Shown piece after piece: positions 16,516 through 25,339 of a stretch of DNA of 38,921 nt. The stretch is taken from contig JACWAD010000009.1 in NCBI GenBank assembly GCA_014874175.1, forward strand, positions 1 through 38,921, written 5' to 3'. The notes below the pieces were generated by a model that saw nothing but the letters and a program-made list of their open reading frames with translations, was not told the DNA's origin and made no database searches. The DNA is from Thermoleophilia bacterium (GTDB lineage: Bacteria; Actinomycetota; Thermoleophilia; BMS3ABIN01). Both the position numbers and the translations under genes were made by a program. Position 1 is the first letter of the stretch, and every line of letters begins with the position of its first letter.

Positions 16516-19236
16516 TTATTCCTCCGGGGCCGCTCTCAGCCTGACATATTCGCCCCGGCTAACAGCGCCCTCCAGCCCCTCCAGGCAAACTGGAACCGCG
16601 CAGACGCCGTCAGGCAGCGAATCGATCAACCTGACCGGCAGGCGGAGAAAACCGGCCTCCGTCTCCAGCTCCGCCAGGCCTCGGGCCGGGACTCCCAGCC
16701 CGGCAGCATCGGCATGGTTCAGCGCCAGATACGAGGCTGGGGCCAACTGCCTTACCCCGAGGGAAAAGACGCTCAACTCTTCCGAGCCAAAAATGTGATA
16801 GAGCGGCGCCAGCAGCCACAGCCCGCGGCGGCGGGCAAAAGGCGCGGGCGGCTGATTAAAATAGGCCGGCGGGCCGGGCGCCGGCTCGATCAGCCGTCGT
16901 CCCGGATCGCCGCCACGCAGCGGACCGCCCACTTCTTCCTGGAACTTGTTAAGCGCCTGCACCGAGTTCCATCCGGGAGACCAGTAGCGGGGGACAAGCG
17001 GCGCCGGCGGCCGGTCCTGAAAACCTTCCATGGAAAATGTGAGGGGGCTGTCCCGGTCGCCGGGAGGGCGGTCCTCCCTCACGTTCACGTCGGCTCTCAT
17101 CGCTGTCCGGCCGCTGAAGCCGCGGGACTGGCGGGCGACCTTTTGGTCATGAAGGCGGAAGCCATCTCCCGGGGCCGCCTCCCCGGCCGCGTCCAGGGCC
17201 GGAACCTCCTCAGACATTTGTCTGATTAGGCTGCCGATTGTTCCCCAGGGCTTTTCGAGCGCGCCGGCGGCAACCGCCATGGCTTCGATCCAGCGCCAAC
17301 TCTCCTTGACGCCCCCCTCGGGCGGCATGACTTTAAAAAATCGTTGCGCTCGCCCCTCACTGTTTACCAGTGTGCCGTCGCTTTCGGCAAAAGTTGCCGC
17401 CGGCAGCACCATGCCGGCTCTCGCCATCATGGCGTTATCCAGATAGTCAATTGCAATTACGTTACGGGCTGTAAACAGTTTGTCCACCAGAGCAGGAACG
17501 GCTCTGCGGTACAGGTTGTTTTCCAGGATGACGACCGTGTCGGCCTCGCCGCTTTCAACCGCTGCAACGGCCTGGGTGAGGGGGCCGCCCTCCATGAGGG
17601 CGGCCCCCATGCTGTTTGCCTCCGGCAACGCAAGGCAGAGTCCTGCGGGCCGCCCGGCGGTGGAAAGAGCCCAGGCAACGTTGGCCGCAGCCTCCATGAC
17701 GGCTTCGCTCCCCAGCCCCGTCCCGGCGATGACAAGAGGGCGTTCCGCCTCCTCAAGGGCTCGTGCGATGGCGTCTGCCAGGCGGCGCGCCTCTCCATCC
17801 ACGGCCAGAGGCGCCGGCGCCTTCCCGTCAACAAGCGAAGCGACTGCAAAGCCGAGCCGGGCAACCTCATCCGGAGCCGCCCGGCAGGCTGAGGTTGATA
17901 TCCCGTCAAGCCGCGTGGGCGCCGGCGTGACGATAAACAAGGGTCCCTGATGCCGGGTTGCCTCGCGCATTGCCGTATCGTCCCATGCCGGAATGACCCC
18001 GCCCAGTTCGCGGGTCGGCTTTTGCCGAACCGACTGGCGCAGAGCCAGATCGAGCAAGGGAGCAAAATTTGTCACATCCTCGCCCAGGACAAGCACCGCG
18101 TCTGACTCACGCACCTCTTTAAGGGAAACGCAGCGGGCCGGTCCTGCCTTAAGCACACTCAGGGCCTTTTGCGCCAGCGCCTGTTCCTGGCCGCTTAAGC
18201 CCGAGAAGAAAAGATCCGGTCCCGCCAGGCGGCGGAGGGCGAAATTTGCTTCCAGGGAGGCGCGCGGGGAGCCAATGCCGGCGATGCCCCGGCTGCCGGC
18301 AATTATCTCTTCAAGCCGGTTTAACGCAGTCTTGTCGGAAAGCGGCGCCGCCGGGCCGCCACCGACTCCCCGCATCAGGGGGCTTCGCAGGCGGCTGGCG
18401 CTGTTTACAAATTCATAACCGAAACGGCCCCGATCACAGAGAAAGTAGCCGTTCACCTTGCCGTTGAAGCGGTTGCTGATGCGCCTGAGCGTGCCGTAGC
18501 GTGCGCCTGGAATGGTGTTGCATCCAAGAGCGCAATGGACACAGACAGACGGCGCCGTCTCCAGGTCCCACTTGCGCGTGTAGTGGCGTTTCAGGCTCTT
18601 GTCGGTAAAGACGCCCGTGGGGCAGACCTCCACTAGGTTGCCGCTAAACCCGCTCTCAAGAACGCCGCTTCGGTGGCGGCCGAAGAATACCTGGCTCCGG
18701 AGGGAAAACGCCGCCAGGTCGCCACCACCGGCGTAGTCGCGGTAGAAGCGCACGCAGCGGTAACACTGGATGCAACGGTTCATCTCGTGGCCCACAAACG
18801 GACCCAGATCCTGATTGTAAAATGTCCTTTTTTTGCCACGGTAGCGGCGGCGCCAGTGGCCGGTCATGACTGTCATGTCCTGCAGATGGCATTCGCCGCC
18901 CTCGTCGCAGACAGGGCAGTCATGGGGATGGTTTAGCATCAGCCACTCAATGACGGCGGCGCGAAAGGCGTGCGCTTCCGGATCGTCGATGGAGATGCGG
19001 ACGCCGTCGGCGGCGGGGGTCATGCAGGCCATCACGATCCTGCCTTTGGCGTCATTTTCATTCCTGAACTGCTTGACGGCGCACTGGCGGCAGGCTCCCA
19101 CCGAATGCAGGGCCGGATGCCAGCAAAAATAGGGCAGGTCAAAACCAAGGGTAAGGCAGGCTGACAGCAGGTTCTGGCCCGCCTCCACTTCATACGGCCT
19201 GCTTTCAACAAAAATCCTGACCGTGGGTGTGCTCAT
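16516..19236 (-). CDS. nuoG: NADH-quinone oxidoreductase subunit G
   Basis: This 906-residue peripheral-arm subunit starts at ATG 19236. GGAGG lies just upstream and the ATG overlaps the nuoF stop in ATGA. The N-terminal part has the [2Fe-2S] ligands (YFCWHPAL and GACRQC), a His-containing HPHDCPVCDEGGEC for N5, and CIQCYRC for N4. CVHCALGCN suggests that the extra N7 cluster is present. The rest is a molybdopterin-oxidoreductase-like domain without cofactor, ending in a beta-barrel-like C-terminal domain from about residue 800. It relays electrons from NuoF to NuoI. Confidence 0.94.
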   Translation of the reverse strand: MSTPTVRIFVESRPYEVEAGQNLLSACLTLGFDLPYFCWHPALHSVGACRQCAVKQFRNENDAKGRIVMACMTPAADGVRISIDDPEAHAFRAAVIEWLMLNHPHDCPVCDEGGECHLQDMTVMTGHWRRRYRGKKRTFYNQDLGPFVGHEMNRCIQCYRCVRFYRDYAGGGDLAAFSLRSQVFFGRHRSGVLESGFSGNLVEVCPTGVFTDKSLKRHYTRKWDLETAPSVCVHCALGCNTIPGARYGTLRRISNRFNGKVNGYFLCDRGRFGYEFVNSASRLRSPLMRGVGGGPAAPLSDKTALNRLEEIIAGSRGIAGIGSPRASLEANFALRRLAGPDLFFSGLSGQEQALAQKALSVLKAGPARCVSLKEVRESDAVLVLGEDVTNFAPLLDLALRQSVRQKPTRELGGVIPAWDDTAMREATRHQGPLFIVTPAPTRLDGISTSACRAAPDEVARLGFAVASLVDGKAPAPLAVDGEARRLADAIARALEEAERPLVIAGTGLGSEAVMEAAANVAWALSTAGRPAGLCLALPEANSMGAALMEGGPLTQAVAAVESGEADTVVILENNLYRRAVPALVDKLFTARNVIAIDYLDNAMMARAGMVLPAATFAESDGTLVNSEGRAQRFFKVMPPEGGVKESWRWIEAMAVAAGALEKPWGTIGSLIRQMSEEVPALDAAGEAAPGDGFRLHDQKVARQSRGFSGRTAMRADVNVREDRPPGDRDSPLTFSMEGFQDRPPAPLVPRYWSPGWNSVQALNKFQEEVGGPLRGGDPGRRLIEPAPGPPAYFNQPPAPFARRRGLWLLAPLYHIFGSEELSVFSLGVRQLAPASYLALNHADAAGLGVPARGLAELETEAGFLRLPVRLIDSLPDGVCAVPVCLEGLEGAVSRGEYVRLRAAPEE

Positions 19237-20513
19237 GCATCCCTCCACGGGCAGCGCTTCTCGCGGATATGGCGCTCGAAATCATCCCGGAAGAATCTGA
19301 GAGCGCTGGCCAGAGGCTCGGCTGCGCCGGGCGCCAGTGCGCAATAAGTATGACCGGGAGCCAGCATGCCCGCCAGCCTCTCCAGCAGGCCGATGTCTTC
19401 CATCCGGCCCTGTCCCGCCTCGATGCCGGTCAGCAACTGCGCCACAAACTGGAGGCCACCCCAGCAGGGCGTGCACCAGCCGCAGGACTCTCTAGCAAAG
19501 AAACGCTCCAGGTTAAGCACCATGCCCACAGGACAGGAGCGGTTGTCCAAGACGATGACAGTGCCCGTGCCCAGCCTGCTGCCTGCCGTCTCCACCGAGC
19601 CAAAATCCATCTTTACGTCAAGGTGCGCCGGCGTGAGGAAGTCCGTTGAGGCGCCGCCGGGAAGAAGGCCGCGCAGCCTGTAGCCTGCCTGCATGCCGCC
19701 GGCATGCTCCTCCAGGATTTCCCGCAGGGTTGTTCCCATCGGCAGCTCCCAGGCGCCGGGAGAGCGGACGCGGCCGCTGGCGCCGTATATTTTGGTGCCG
19801 CCCTCGCCGGTACGGCTCAGCCCCCTGAACCAGCCGGCGCCATTGTTGACAATATGAGGAATGTTGCAGATTGTCTCGACGTTGTTTACGACTGTCGGTT
19901 TGCCCCAGAGACCGGATGCCTGCGGGTAAGGCGGCTTGGAGCGGGGGTTGGCGCGCCTGCCCTCGATGGCGTTAAGCATCCCTGTTTCCTCACCGCACAT
20001 GTAGCGGCCGCCGCTAATATGAAGATTAAGCTCAAGACTGTAACCGGAGCCGAGGACGTTGCGGCCCAGGAAGCCGCTTCTGTAAGCTCCGGCAATCGCC
20101 TGCTTAAGCAGCCCGGCAGCCAGCCTGTATTCCCAGCGCAGGAAAATAAAGGCGGCATCAGCCTGGATGGCGTAGGCAGCCAGGATGGCGCCTTCTATCA
20201 ACTGATGCGGGTCGCCTTCCATTAGCAGCCTGTCCTTGAAAGAGCCAGGTTCCATCTCGTCAGCGTTGACAACAAGGTACTTGGGCCGGTGGGCGTTCCC
20301 GCCCATGGGAACAAGGCTCCACTTCTGCCCCGCGTCGAAACCGGCGCCGCCCCTGCCTTTCAGGTTGGCGTCCTTGACAGCCCCTGTCACTTCTTCCGGC
20401 GCCATGCTCCGGAGCGCCTTCTGCACAGCCCGGTAGCCGCCGTTCTTCCGGTAGGCGGCAATGTCCAGGGGCTCCCGCCCGGGACGGATATTTGCTGTCA
20501 GCGGCGTCTCCAT
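19233..20513 (-). CDS. nuoF: NADH-quinone oxidoreductase subunit F (FMN, NADH site)
   Basis: This 426-residue subunit binds NADH, FMN and the N3 [4Fe-4S] cluster. GRGGAGFDAGQKW is the NADH/FMN glycine loop, VNADEMEPGSFKDR the FMN site, and GRYMCGEETGMLNAIEG the conserved central motif. The cluster ligands are ESCGWCTPC plus the later Cys in TYCALAPGA. AAAGGAA precedes the ATG. With NuoE and NuoG it completes the NADH dehydrogenase module, so this is a 14-subunit-type complex rather than an 11-subunit one. Confidence 0.96.
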   Translation of the reverse strand: METPLTANIRPGREPLDIAAYRKNGGYRAVQKALRSMAPEEVTGAVKDANLKGRGGAGFDAGQKWSLVPMGGNAHRPKYLVVNADEMEPGSFKDRLLMEGDPHQLIEGAILAAYAIQADAAFIFLRWEYRLAAGLLKQAIAGAYRSGFLGRNVLGSGYSLELNLHISGGRYMCGEETGMLNAIEGRRANPRSKPPYPQASGLWGKPTVVNNVETICNIPHIVNNGAGWFRGLSRTGEGGTKIYGASGRVRSPGAWELPMGTTLREILEEHAGGMQAGYRLRGLLPGGASTDFLTPAHLDVKMDFGSVETAGSRLGTGTVIVLDNRSCPVGMVLNLERFFARESCGWCTPCWGGLQFVAQLLTGIEAGQGRMEDIGLLERLAGMLAPGHTYCALAPGAAEPLASALRFFRDDFERHIREKRCPWRDA

Positions 20514-20534
20514 AACGGTTCCTTTGGACCTCTT

Positions 20535-20999
20535 TTATTCATACCTCTCAAGGATCTTGTCAATATTCTCCCCGTCAAGATCAGTGTGCAAATCTTCATC
20601 GATCATCATCACCGGTGCCCGGTCACAGGCGCCCAGGCAGACAGACGGCAAAAGGGTGAAGCGGCCATCGGCGGTTGTCTGGCCCGTTTCGACCCCCAGA
20701 ATTCCAGACATGCGCTCAAGCAGCCGATCCGATTTCATCAGCCAGCAGCTGACGCTGTCGCAGACAAGGATCACATGCCTGCCCACCGGCCGTCTGAAAA
20801 TAAGGTTGTAAAAACTGGCGACCCCGTCCAGCTCGGCGGCGGGCATCTTCAGGAATTCGCTCACTCCGGCAATGGCCTCATCCGGCACCCAGCCCCGACG
20901 GCGCTGCACGATCCGGAGGGCGTCAATGGCGGCGGCCTGCCGCACAGGGTAGGCAGCCGCGGCCGCGTTTATTTCTTCTTTTTCTTCATCGCTTAACAT
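20535..20999 (-). CDS. nuoE: NADH-quinone oxidoreductase subunit E ([2Fe-2S])
   Basis: This 154-residue thioredoxin-like subunit has N1a cluster ligands spaced as in the family: CDSVSC, then CLGAC about 40 residues later. An N-terminal helical bundle contains LRIVQRRRGWVPDEAI and GVASFYNLIFRRPVG. Relatives also occur in bidirectional hydrogenases and formate dehydrogenases, but the context fixes it as NuoE. It has no obvious ribosome site and follows a 69-bp AT-rich gap after nuoCD. Confidence 0.94.
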   Translation of the reverse strand: MLSDEEKEEINAAAAAYPVRQAAAIDALRIVQRRRGWVPDEAIAGVSEFLKMPAAELDGVASFYNLIFRRPVGRHVILVCDSVSCWLMKSDRLLERMSGILGVETGQTTADGRFTLLPSVCLGACDRAPVMMIDEDLHTDLDGENIDKILERYE

Positions 21000-21068
21000 T
21001 GTTTATGTACAAATTATCCTGTCTATCAAGCTCTAATTTTCGTCCGGTTCAGGCTAATTTTGTAAAGT

Positions 21069-22826
21069 TCAGCGGTCAACATCGGCAAGAACATAATCGA
21101 TGCTCCCCAGGATGGCCAGAAGGTCAGGAATCATGGCGCCGCGGCTGATTAAGGGAATCATCTGCAGGTGGGGGAAAGAGGGGGTGCGGATGCGGAGGCG
21201 GTAGGGGCCGCTGCCGCCGTCGCTGATGAGGAAGTAGCTGTTGATTCCCTTGGCCGCCTCCACGGCCGCCATCGCTTCACCGGGCGGGATCACTGGTCCC
21301 CAGCCAACCTGGAGAAAGTGGGTAATCAAGGTCTCGATGTCGTTCAGGGTGAGATCCTTTGGCGGCGTCGTCGCCAGCGGATGGTCGGCCTTGTACGGCC
21401 CTGGGGGCATGTTCTTGACACACTGCTCCACAATCCTGATGCTCTGGCGGATTTCAGCCACCCGCACCACTGCCCGGTCGTAGCAGTCGCCGCCACTGGC
21501 CGTGGGGATGTCAAACTCGTAGTTCTCATAACCGCTGTAAGGGCGCTTCTTGCGCAGGTCCCACTCGAGCCCGCAGGCCCTGAGCCCGGGACCGGTTACG
21601 CCCCACTCGATTGCTTCCTCAAGCGAATAGGCGCCAACGCCCTTGGTGCGGGCCTTGAAGATGCGGTTCTGCATCACGATGCGGTCGTACTCCTTCAGGC
21701 GCGGCGGCAGATAAGCGAGAAAGTCGCGAACCAGCCTGTCCCAGCCCCGCGGCAGATCCTGGGCAACGCCGCCGATGCGGAACCAGTTGGGATGCATGCG
21801 GTCCCCGCAGATGGCGGCAATAACGTCAAAAATGCGCTCGCGGTCGGTAAACATGTAAAAAACCGGCGACATCGTGCCCACGTCCTGGGCAAACGTGCCG
21901 TACCAGACCAGATGGCTGGCGATGCGAAACAGCTCCGACAGCATCACCCTGATCGCCTGCGCCCGCTCCGGCACCCTGATGCCGGCCAGCTGCTCCACCG
22001 CCATCATGTAGGGCAAGTTGTTAAGGACGCCGCCCAGGTAATCAATCCTGTCCGTGTAGGGGATGTAGGTATGCCAAGTCTGCCGCTCGCCCATTTTCTC
22101 GGCACCCCGGTGGTGATATCCAATATCAGGAACAGCGTCAACAATGACCTCCCCATCCAGCTGCAGGACGATGCGAAGCAGGCCGTGCGTGCCAGGGTGC
22201 TGCGGTCCAACGTTGAGAAAAAGAAAATCAGTGTCATCGTGGCGTCGGCTGATGCCCCAGTCTTGGGGGCGGAACCTGAGCGCCTGCTCTTCCTTTTCTT
22301 CCCTGGCCTCCGGCAGCCGGTAGGGCTCCATTTCCGTGGCCCGGGCGGGATGCTCCTTGCGCAGGGGGTGGCCTTCCCAGGTGAGCGGCATCAGAAGGCG
22401 GCGCAGGTGCGGATGCCCCTCGAACACGATGCCGAACATGTCCCAGGCCTCCCGCTCGTACCAGTTGGCCACCGGCCAGATATCAACGATGCTGCGGACC
22501 GAGGGGTATGCCCCTGCCAGCGGTACTTTAACATATATATCTTCAACGCGGTCAAAAGAAAAAAGGTGGTAGGCAAGCGTAAAATCAGCCTCCGGCTGGT
22601 TCAGACGATGGTTGCGCAGGCGCTCGTCAATTGCGGCCATGTCAAACAGCACGGGAAACGTGCGGTCGCCTTCGCTTTTCAGATAAGGCAGCAGTTGCGG
22701 CAGCTTTTCCGCCGGCGCCCAGATCACGGGGGTGCCGCCCTTCATCTCCCCGCCGCTGAAGCCGGCGGCGCCGAATTTGTGCTTGACTGCCGACAGCAGC
22801 TCCATTTGAGTTTCAACGGCAACCAC
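21069..22826 (-). CDS. nuoCD: NADH-quinone oxidoreductase fused subunit CD
   Basis: One frame encodes both the 30-kDa (NuoC) and 49-kDa (NuoD) subunits, about 585 residues. The NuoC half, up to about residue 190, has [19 protein letters not shown] and [17 protein letters not shown]. The NuoD half begins [19 protein letters not shown], and further on has [14 protein letters not shown] and the C-terminal [13 protein letters not shown] choose the GTG at 22826, with GAGGT upstream and four bases after the nuoB stop; the frame is open for 26 more codons inside nuoB. Fusion is standard in E. coli and relatives, while most actinobacteria have separate nuoC and nuoD. Confidence 0.95.
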   Translation of the reverse strand: MVAVETQMELLSAVKHKFGAAGFSGGEMKGGTPVIWAPAEKLPQLLPYLKSEGDRTFPVLFDMAAIDERLRNHRLNQPEADFTLAYHLFSFDRVEDIYVKVPLAGAYPSVRSIVDIWPVANWYEREAWDMFGIVFEGHPHLRRLLMPLTWEGHPLRKEHPARATEMEPYRLPEAREEKEEQALRFRPQDWGISRRHDDTDFLFLNVGPQHPGTHGLLRIVLQLDGEVIVDAVPDIGYHHRGAEKMGERQTWHTYIPYTDRIDYLGGVLNNLPYMMAVEQLAGIRVPERAQAIRVMLSELFRIASHLVWYGTFAQDVGTMSPVFYMFTDRERIFDVIAAICGDRMHPNWFRIGGVAQDLPRGWDRLVRDFLAYLPPRLKEYDRIVMQNRIFKARTKGVGAYSLEEAIEWGVTGPGLRACGLEWDLRKKRPYSGYENYEFDIPTASGGDCYDRAVVRVAEIRQSIRIVEQCVKNMPPGPYKADHPLATTPPKDLTLNDIETLITHFLQVGWGPVIPPGEAMAAVEAAKGINSYFLISDGGSGPYRLRIRTPSFPHLQMIPLISRGAMIPDLLAILGSIDYVLADVDR

Positions 22827-22830
22827 TTTG

Positions 22831-23466
22831 TCAGACCTCGCCGGGCGGCCTGAGGAGGTCCGTTTTCTGGCGGGCGGGACGCTTGAGGTCGCGCCGGGAG
22901 ACAAGCGGCGGACGGAATACCTGCTGCCGCGCGGCCCGCCAGCTAAGCGGCCGCCGCTCCCTGCCCACGGCGCTGCGCAGCATTAACAGCCCTTCCATGA
23001 AGGCGTCCGGGCGGGGGGGACAGCCGGGGACGTAAACGTCAACGGGCAGAAACCGGTCCACACCCTGGACGACGCTGTAAATATCGTACATGCCGCCGGA
23101 GTTGGCGCAGGAGCCCATCGATATGACCCAGCGCGGCTCCATCATCTGCTCATAGAGGAGTTTTACGATCGGCGCCATTTTCACAAAAACCGTGCCGGCG
23201 ATCACCATCAGGTCGGCCTCCCTGGGCGTTCCCCTGATCACCTCGGCGCCAAATCGGGCGATATCGTACTTGCTGGTGATGCTGGTGGCCATCTCCACGT
23301 AACAGCAGGAGAGGCCAAAGTTAAAGGGCCAGATGGAATTCTTGCGGCCCCAGGAGATCAGGTCCTGGAGCCGGGAAAGCAAAAGCACCCGCCCGACCGC
23401 CTGCTCGGGCGAGTCTGTCCAGGTTTCCATTCTGCCGCCGTCCCTGTCCTGCGGGCCAGAGCTCAA
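22831..23466 (-). CDS. nuoB: NADH-quinone oxidoreductase subunit B (N2 cluster)
   Basis: This 211-residue subunit carries the N2 [4Fe-4S] cluster that donates electrons to quinone. Its ligands are the tandem Cys pair in [10 protein letters not shown], the Cys in [12 protein letters not shown], and the Cys in [12 protein letters not shown]. It is listed from the TTG that overlaps the nuoA stop (TTGA). An ATG 12 codons further in (GRMETW) is an alternative. The C-terminal 40 residues are basic and extend beyond the usual NuoB core. Confidence 0.95.
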   Translation of the reverse strand: MSSGPQDRDGGRMETWTDSPEQAVGRVLLLSRLQDLISWGRKNSIWPFNFGLSCCYVEMATSITSKYDIARFGAEVIRGTPREADLMVIAGTVFVKMAPIVKLLYEQMMEPRWVISMGSCANSGGMYDIYSVVQGVDRFLPVDVYVPGCPPRPDAFMEGLLMLRSAVGRERRPLSWRAARQQVFRPPLVSRRDLKRPARQKTDLLRPPGEV

Positions 23467-23894
23467 CGTGCGCCCTTTCCCGGCCCTGCGCCCGGCCTCT
23501 TCAGCCCCAGCGGCGGCTTTTGCCGCCGAGGCCCCCAGTCAAGGGCCCCCTGGCGCCACAGGTACGCCAAGGCCGCGGCCAGGACCCCGATAAAGATGAC
23601 AACCTCAACGTAGCCCTGCCAGCCAGCGGCGCGGATGGCAACAGCCCAGCTGATAATAAACATCGCCTCCAGATCGAAAATGACAAAGAAAATGGCATTC
23701 TGATAAAACTTGACATCAAAGCGCACCCGGGCCGATCCTGTTGATACAATGCCAGATTCATAAGGCTTGCCGGTCTCCGTCTCCCGGTGGCGCGGCCCGA
23801 GAATATAGGAAAGCGACAGCAATGCCCCGGTGACAAGCACTGTGAGGCCAAAATAGACAGCCAGGGGCCAGAGCTGGATCGCTGCTACGCCCAT
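23463..23894 (-). CDS. nuoA: NADH-quinone oxidoreductase subunit A
   Basis: This is a 143-residue, three-helix membrane subunit. [20 protein letters not shown] is the conserved cytoplasmic loop and [21 protein letters not shown] the second helix. It starts at ATG 23894, which lies 10 bp inside the end of gnd, so expression should be coupled to gnd. The tail after the third helix is Pro/Gly/Lys/Arg-rich. Confidence 0.95.
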   Translation of the reverse strand: MGVAAIQLWPLAVYFGLTVLVTGALLSLSYILGPRHRETETGKPYESGIVSTGSARVRFDVKFYQNAIFFVIFDLEAMFIISWAVAIRAAGWQGYVEVVIFIGVLAAALAYLWRQGALDWGPRRQKPPLGLKRPGAGPGKGAR

Positions 23895-25291
23895 TGGGTA
23901 TGAAAAACTCCCTCTTTATCAAGGCGCTCGTATTTGTGGGCGCCAAAGTAATCGCGCTGCGCCTGGACCAGGTTGGCAGGGAGCCAGCCGCTGTGGTAAG
24001 CGTCGAAATATGCCAGCGAGACCATCAGCGCCGGCGCGGGGATGTCCATATCTGCGGCGGCGATGATCGCGGCTTTAAGCGGCTCCCGCCGCTGCATCAC
24101 CTTGGCGCCGATGCCCTCGTCAACCAGGATGTTGGCGAGGTCCGGCCGCCTCTGGTAGGCCTGCCTGATGTCTTCCAGGAACGCCGCCCGGATAATGCAG
24201 CCGCCGCGCCAGATGCGGGCCACGGCTTCCAAGTCAAGCCTAAAACCATACTTGCCAGAAGCCGAACGCAGCTGGGCCATGCCCTGGGCATAGGTAGTGA
24301 TGGTGGCGGCGTAAAACGCCTCCTCAAGCCGGGCCATAAACTGCTCCCGGTCTCCGGGAAAGGGCTGCTGCCGGCCGTCAAGGGCGCCGGCCGCGGCCAG
24401 GCGCTCCCCCTTCAGGGCGGAGAGGTTGCGCATCGCCACGGCGATATCCATAACCGGCACCGGCACGCCCAGGTTCATGGCGTCCTGGGAGGCCCACATG
24501 CCCGTGCCCAACTGCCTGGCTTCGTCCCGGATCAAGTTGACTAGCGGCTTGCCTGTGCCCTCATCAACCTTGGCCATGATTTCTGCGGTGATCTCCAGGA
24601 GGAAGGAGGCGGCCGTGCCCCGGTTCCAGCCGTCAAACACATCATGCAGCTGCGCTGCGCTTAAGCCAAGCCCGCTCCGCATCAGATCGTAAGCCTCGGC
24701 GATCAGCTGCATAATGGCATACTCGATGCCGTTATGGACCATCTTCACGTAGTGCCCGGCGGCGCCGGGGCCCATATAGGCGACGCAGGGATCTCCGTCC
24801 ACCCTGGCGGCGGCCGCCTCAAACACGGGCCAGATGCGCTCGTAGGCTTCCGCCCGGCCGCCCGGCATAATGCTGGGGCCGTGGCGGGCGCCTTCCTCTC
24901 CGCCAGAGATACCCACCCCAAGGAAATGAATTCCTTTTTCCGCCAGCTCCTGCTCACGCCTGCCCGTGTCCCTGAAAAAGGAATTGCCGCAATCGATGAT
25001 CATGTCGCCCGGCTCCAGCAGCCCCAACAGTTCGCCGATGACTGCGTCCACGACATGCCCTGCCGGAACCAGGAGCATCACAGCCCGCGGCCGGCGCAGC
25101 GACCGGACCAGATCTTCCGGACTCTCCACAGCCAGAACCGGCCGGTCCCGGGCTTCTTCTCGCATCGCCGCGACCTGGAGCCTGTCCTTGTCAAAGCCGG
25201 CGACGCTGAAGCCGTGATCGGCCATGTTCAGCACAAAGTTGCGTCCCATTACGCCAAGTCCAATGAGTCCAACCTGGTACGGTGCGCTCAT
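23885..25291 (-). CDS. gnd: 6-Phosphogluconate dehydrogenase (decarboxylating)
   Basis: The 468-residue enzyme converts 6-phosphogluconate to ribulose 5-phosphate, CO2 and NADPH. The Rossmann loop is GLIGLGVMGRN at 8-18; the substrate motif GVGISGGEEGARHGPSIMPG and the catalytic Lys region KMVHNGIEYA are intact. It has full length for the dimeric GND class. The ATG is preceded by GGGGAG. It follows pgi by 48 bp and overlaps nuoA by 10 bp, so it sits in the same transcript as complex I. Confidence 0.95.
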   Translation of the reverse strand: MSAPYQVGLIGLGVMGRNFVLNMADHGFSVAGFDKDRLQVAAMREEARDRPVLAVESPEDLVRSLRRPRAVMLLVPAGHVVDAVIGELLGLLEPGDMIIDCGNSFFRDTGRREQELAEKGIHFLGVGISGGEEGARHGPSIMPGGRAEAYERIWPVFEAAAARVDGDPCVAYMGPGAAGHYVKMVHNGIEYAIMQLIAEAYDLMRSGLGLSAAQLHDVFDGWNRGTAASFLLEITAEIMAKVDEGTGKPLVNLIRDEARQLGTGMWASQDAMNLGVPVPVMDIAVAMRNLSALKGERLAAAGALDGRQQPFPGDREQFMARLEEAFYAATITTYAQGMAQLRSASGKYGFRLDLEAVARIWRGGCIIRAAFLEDIRQAYQRRPDLANILVDEGIGAKVMQRREPLKAAIIAAADMDIPAPALMVSLAYFDAYHSGWLPANLVQAQRDYFGAHKYERLDKEGVFHTQWA

Positions 25292-25339
25292 GACGATCTC
25301 CCCGGTTTATCTTGTTGGCAGGCGAACGGCCTGCCGCGC

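Noticed and set aside
21168-22853. 561-codon plus-strand frame opposite nuoCD
   Set aside because: It is an antisense shadow of a GC-rich coding region; the minus strand encodes an unmistakable NuoCD.
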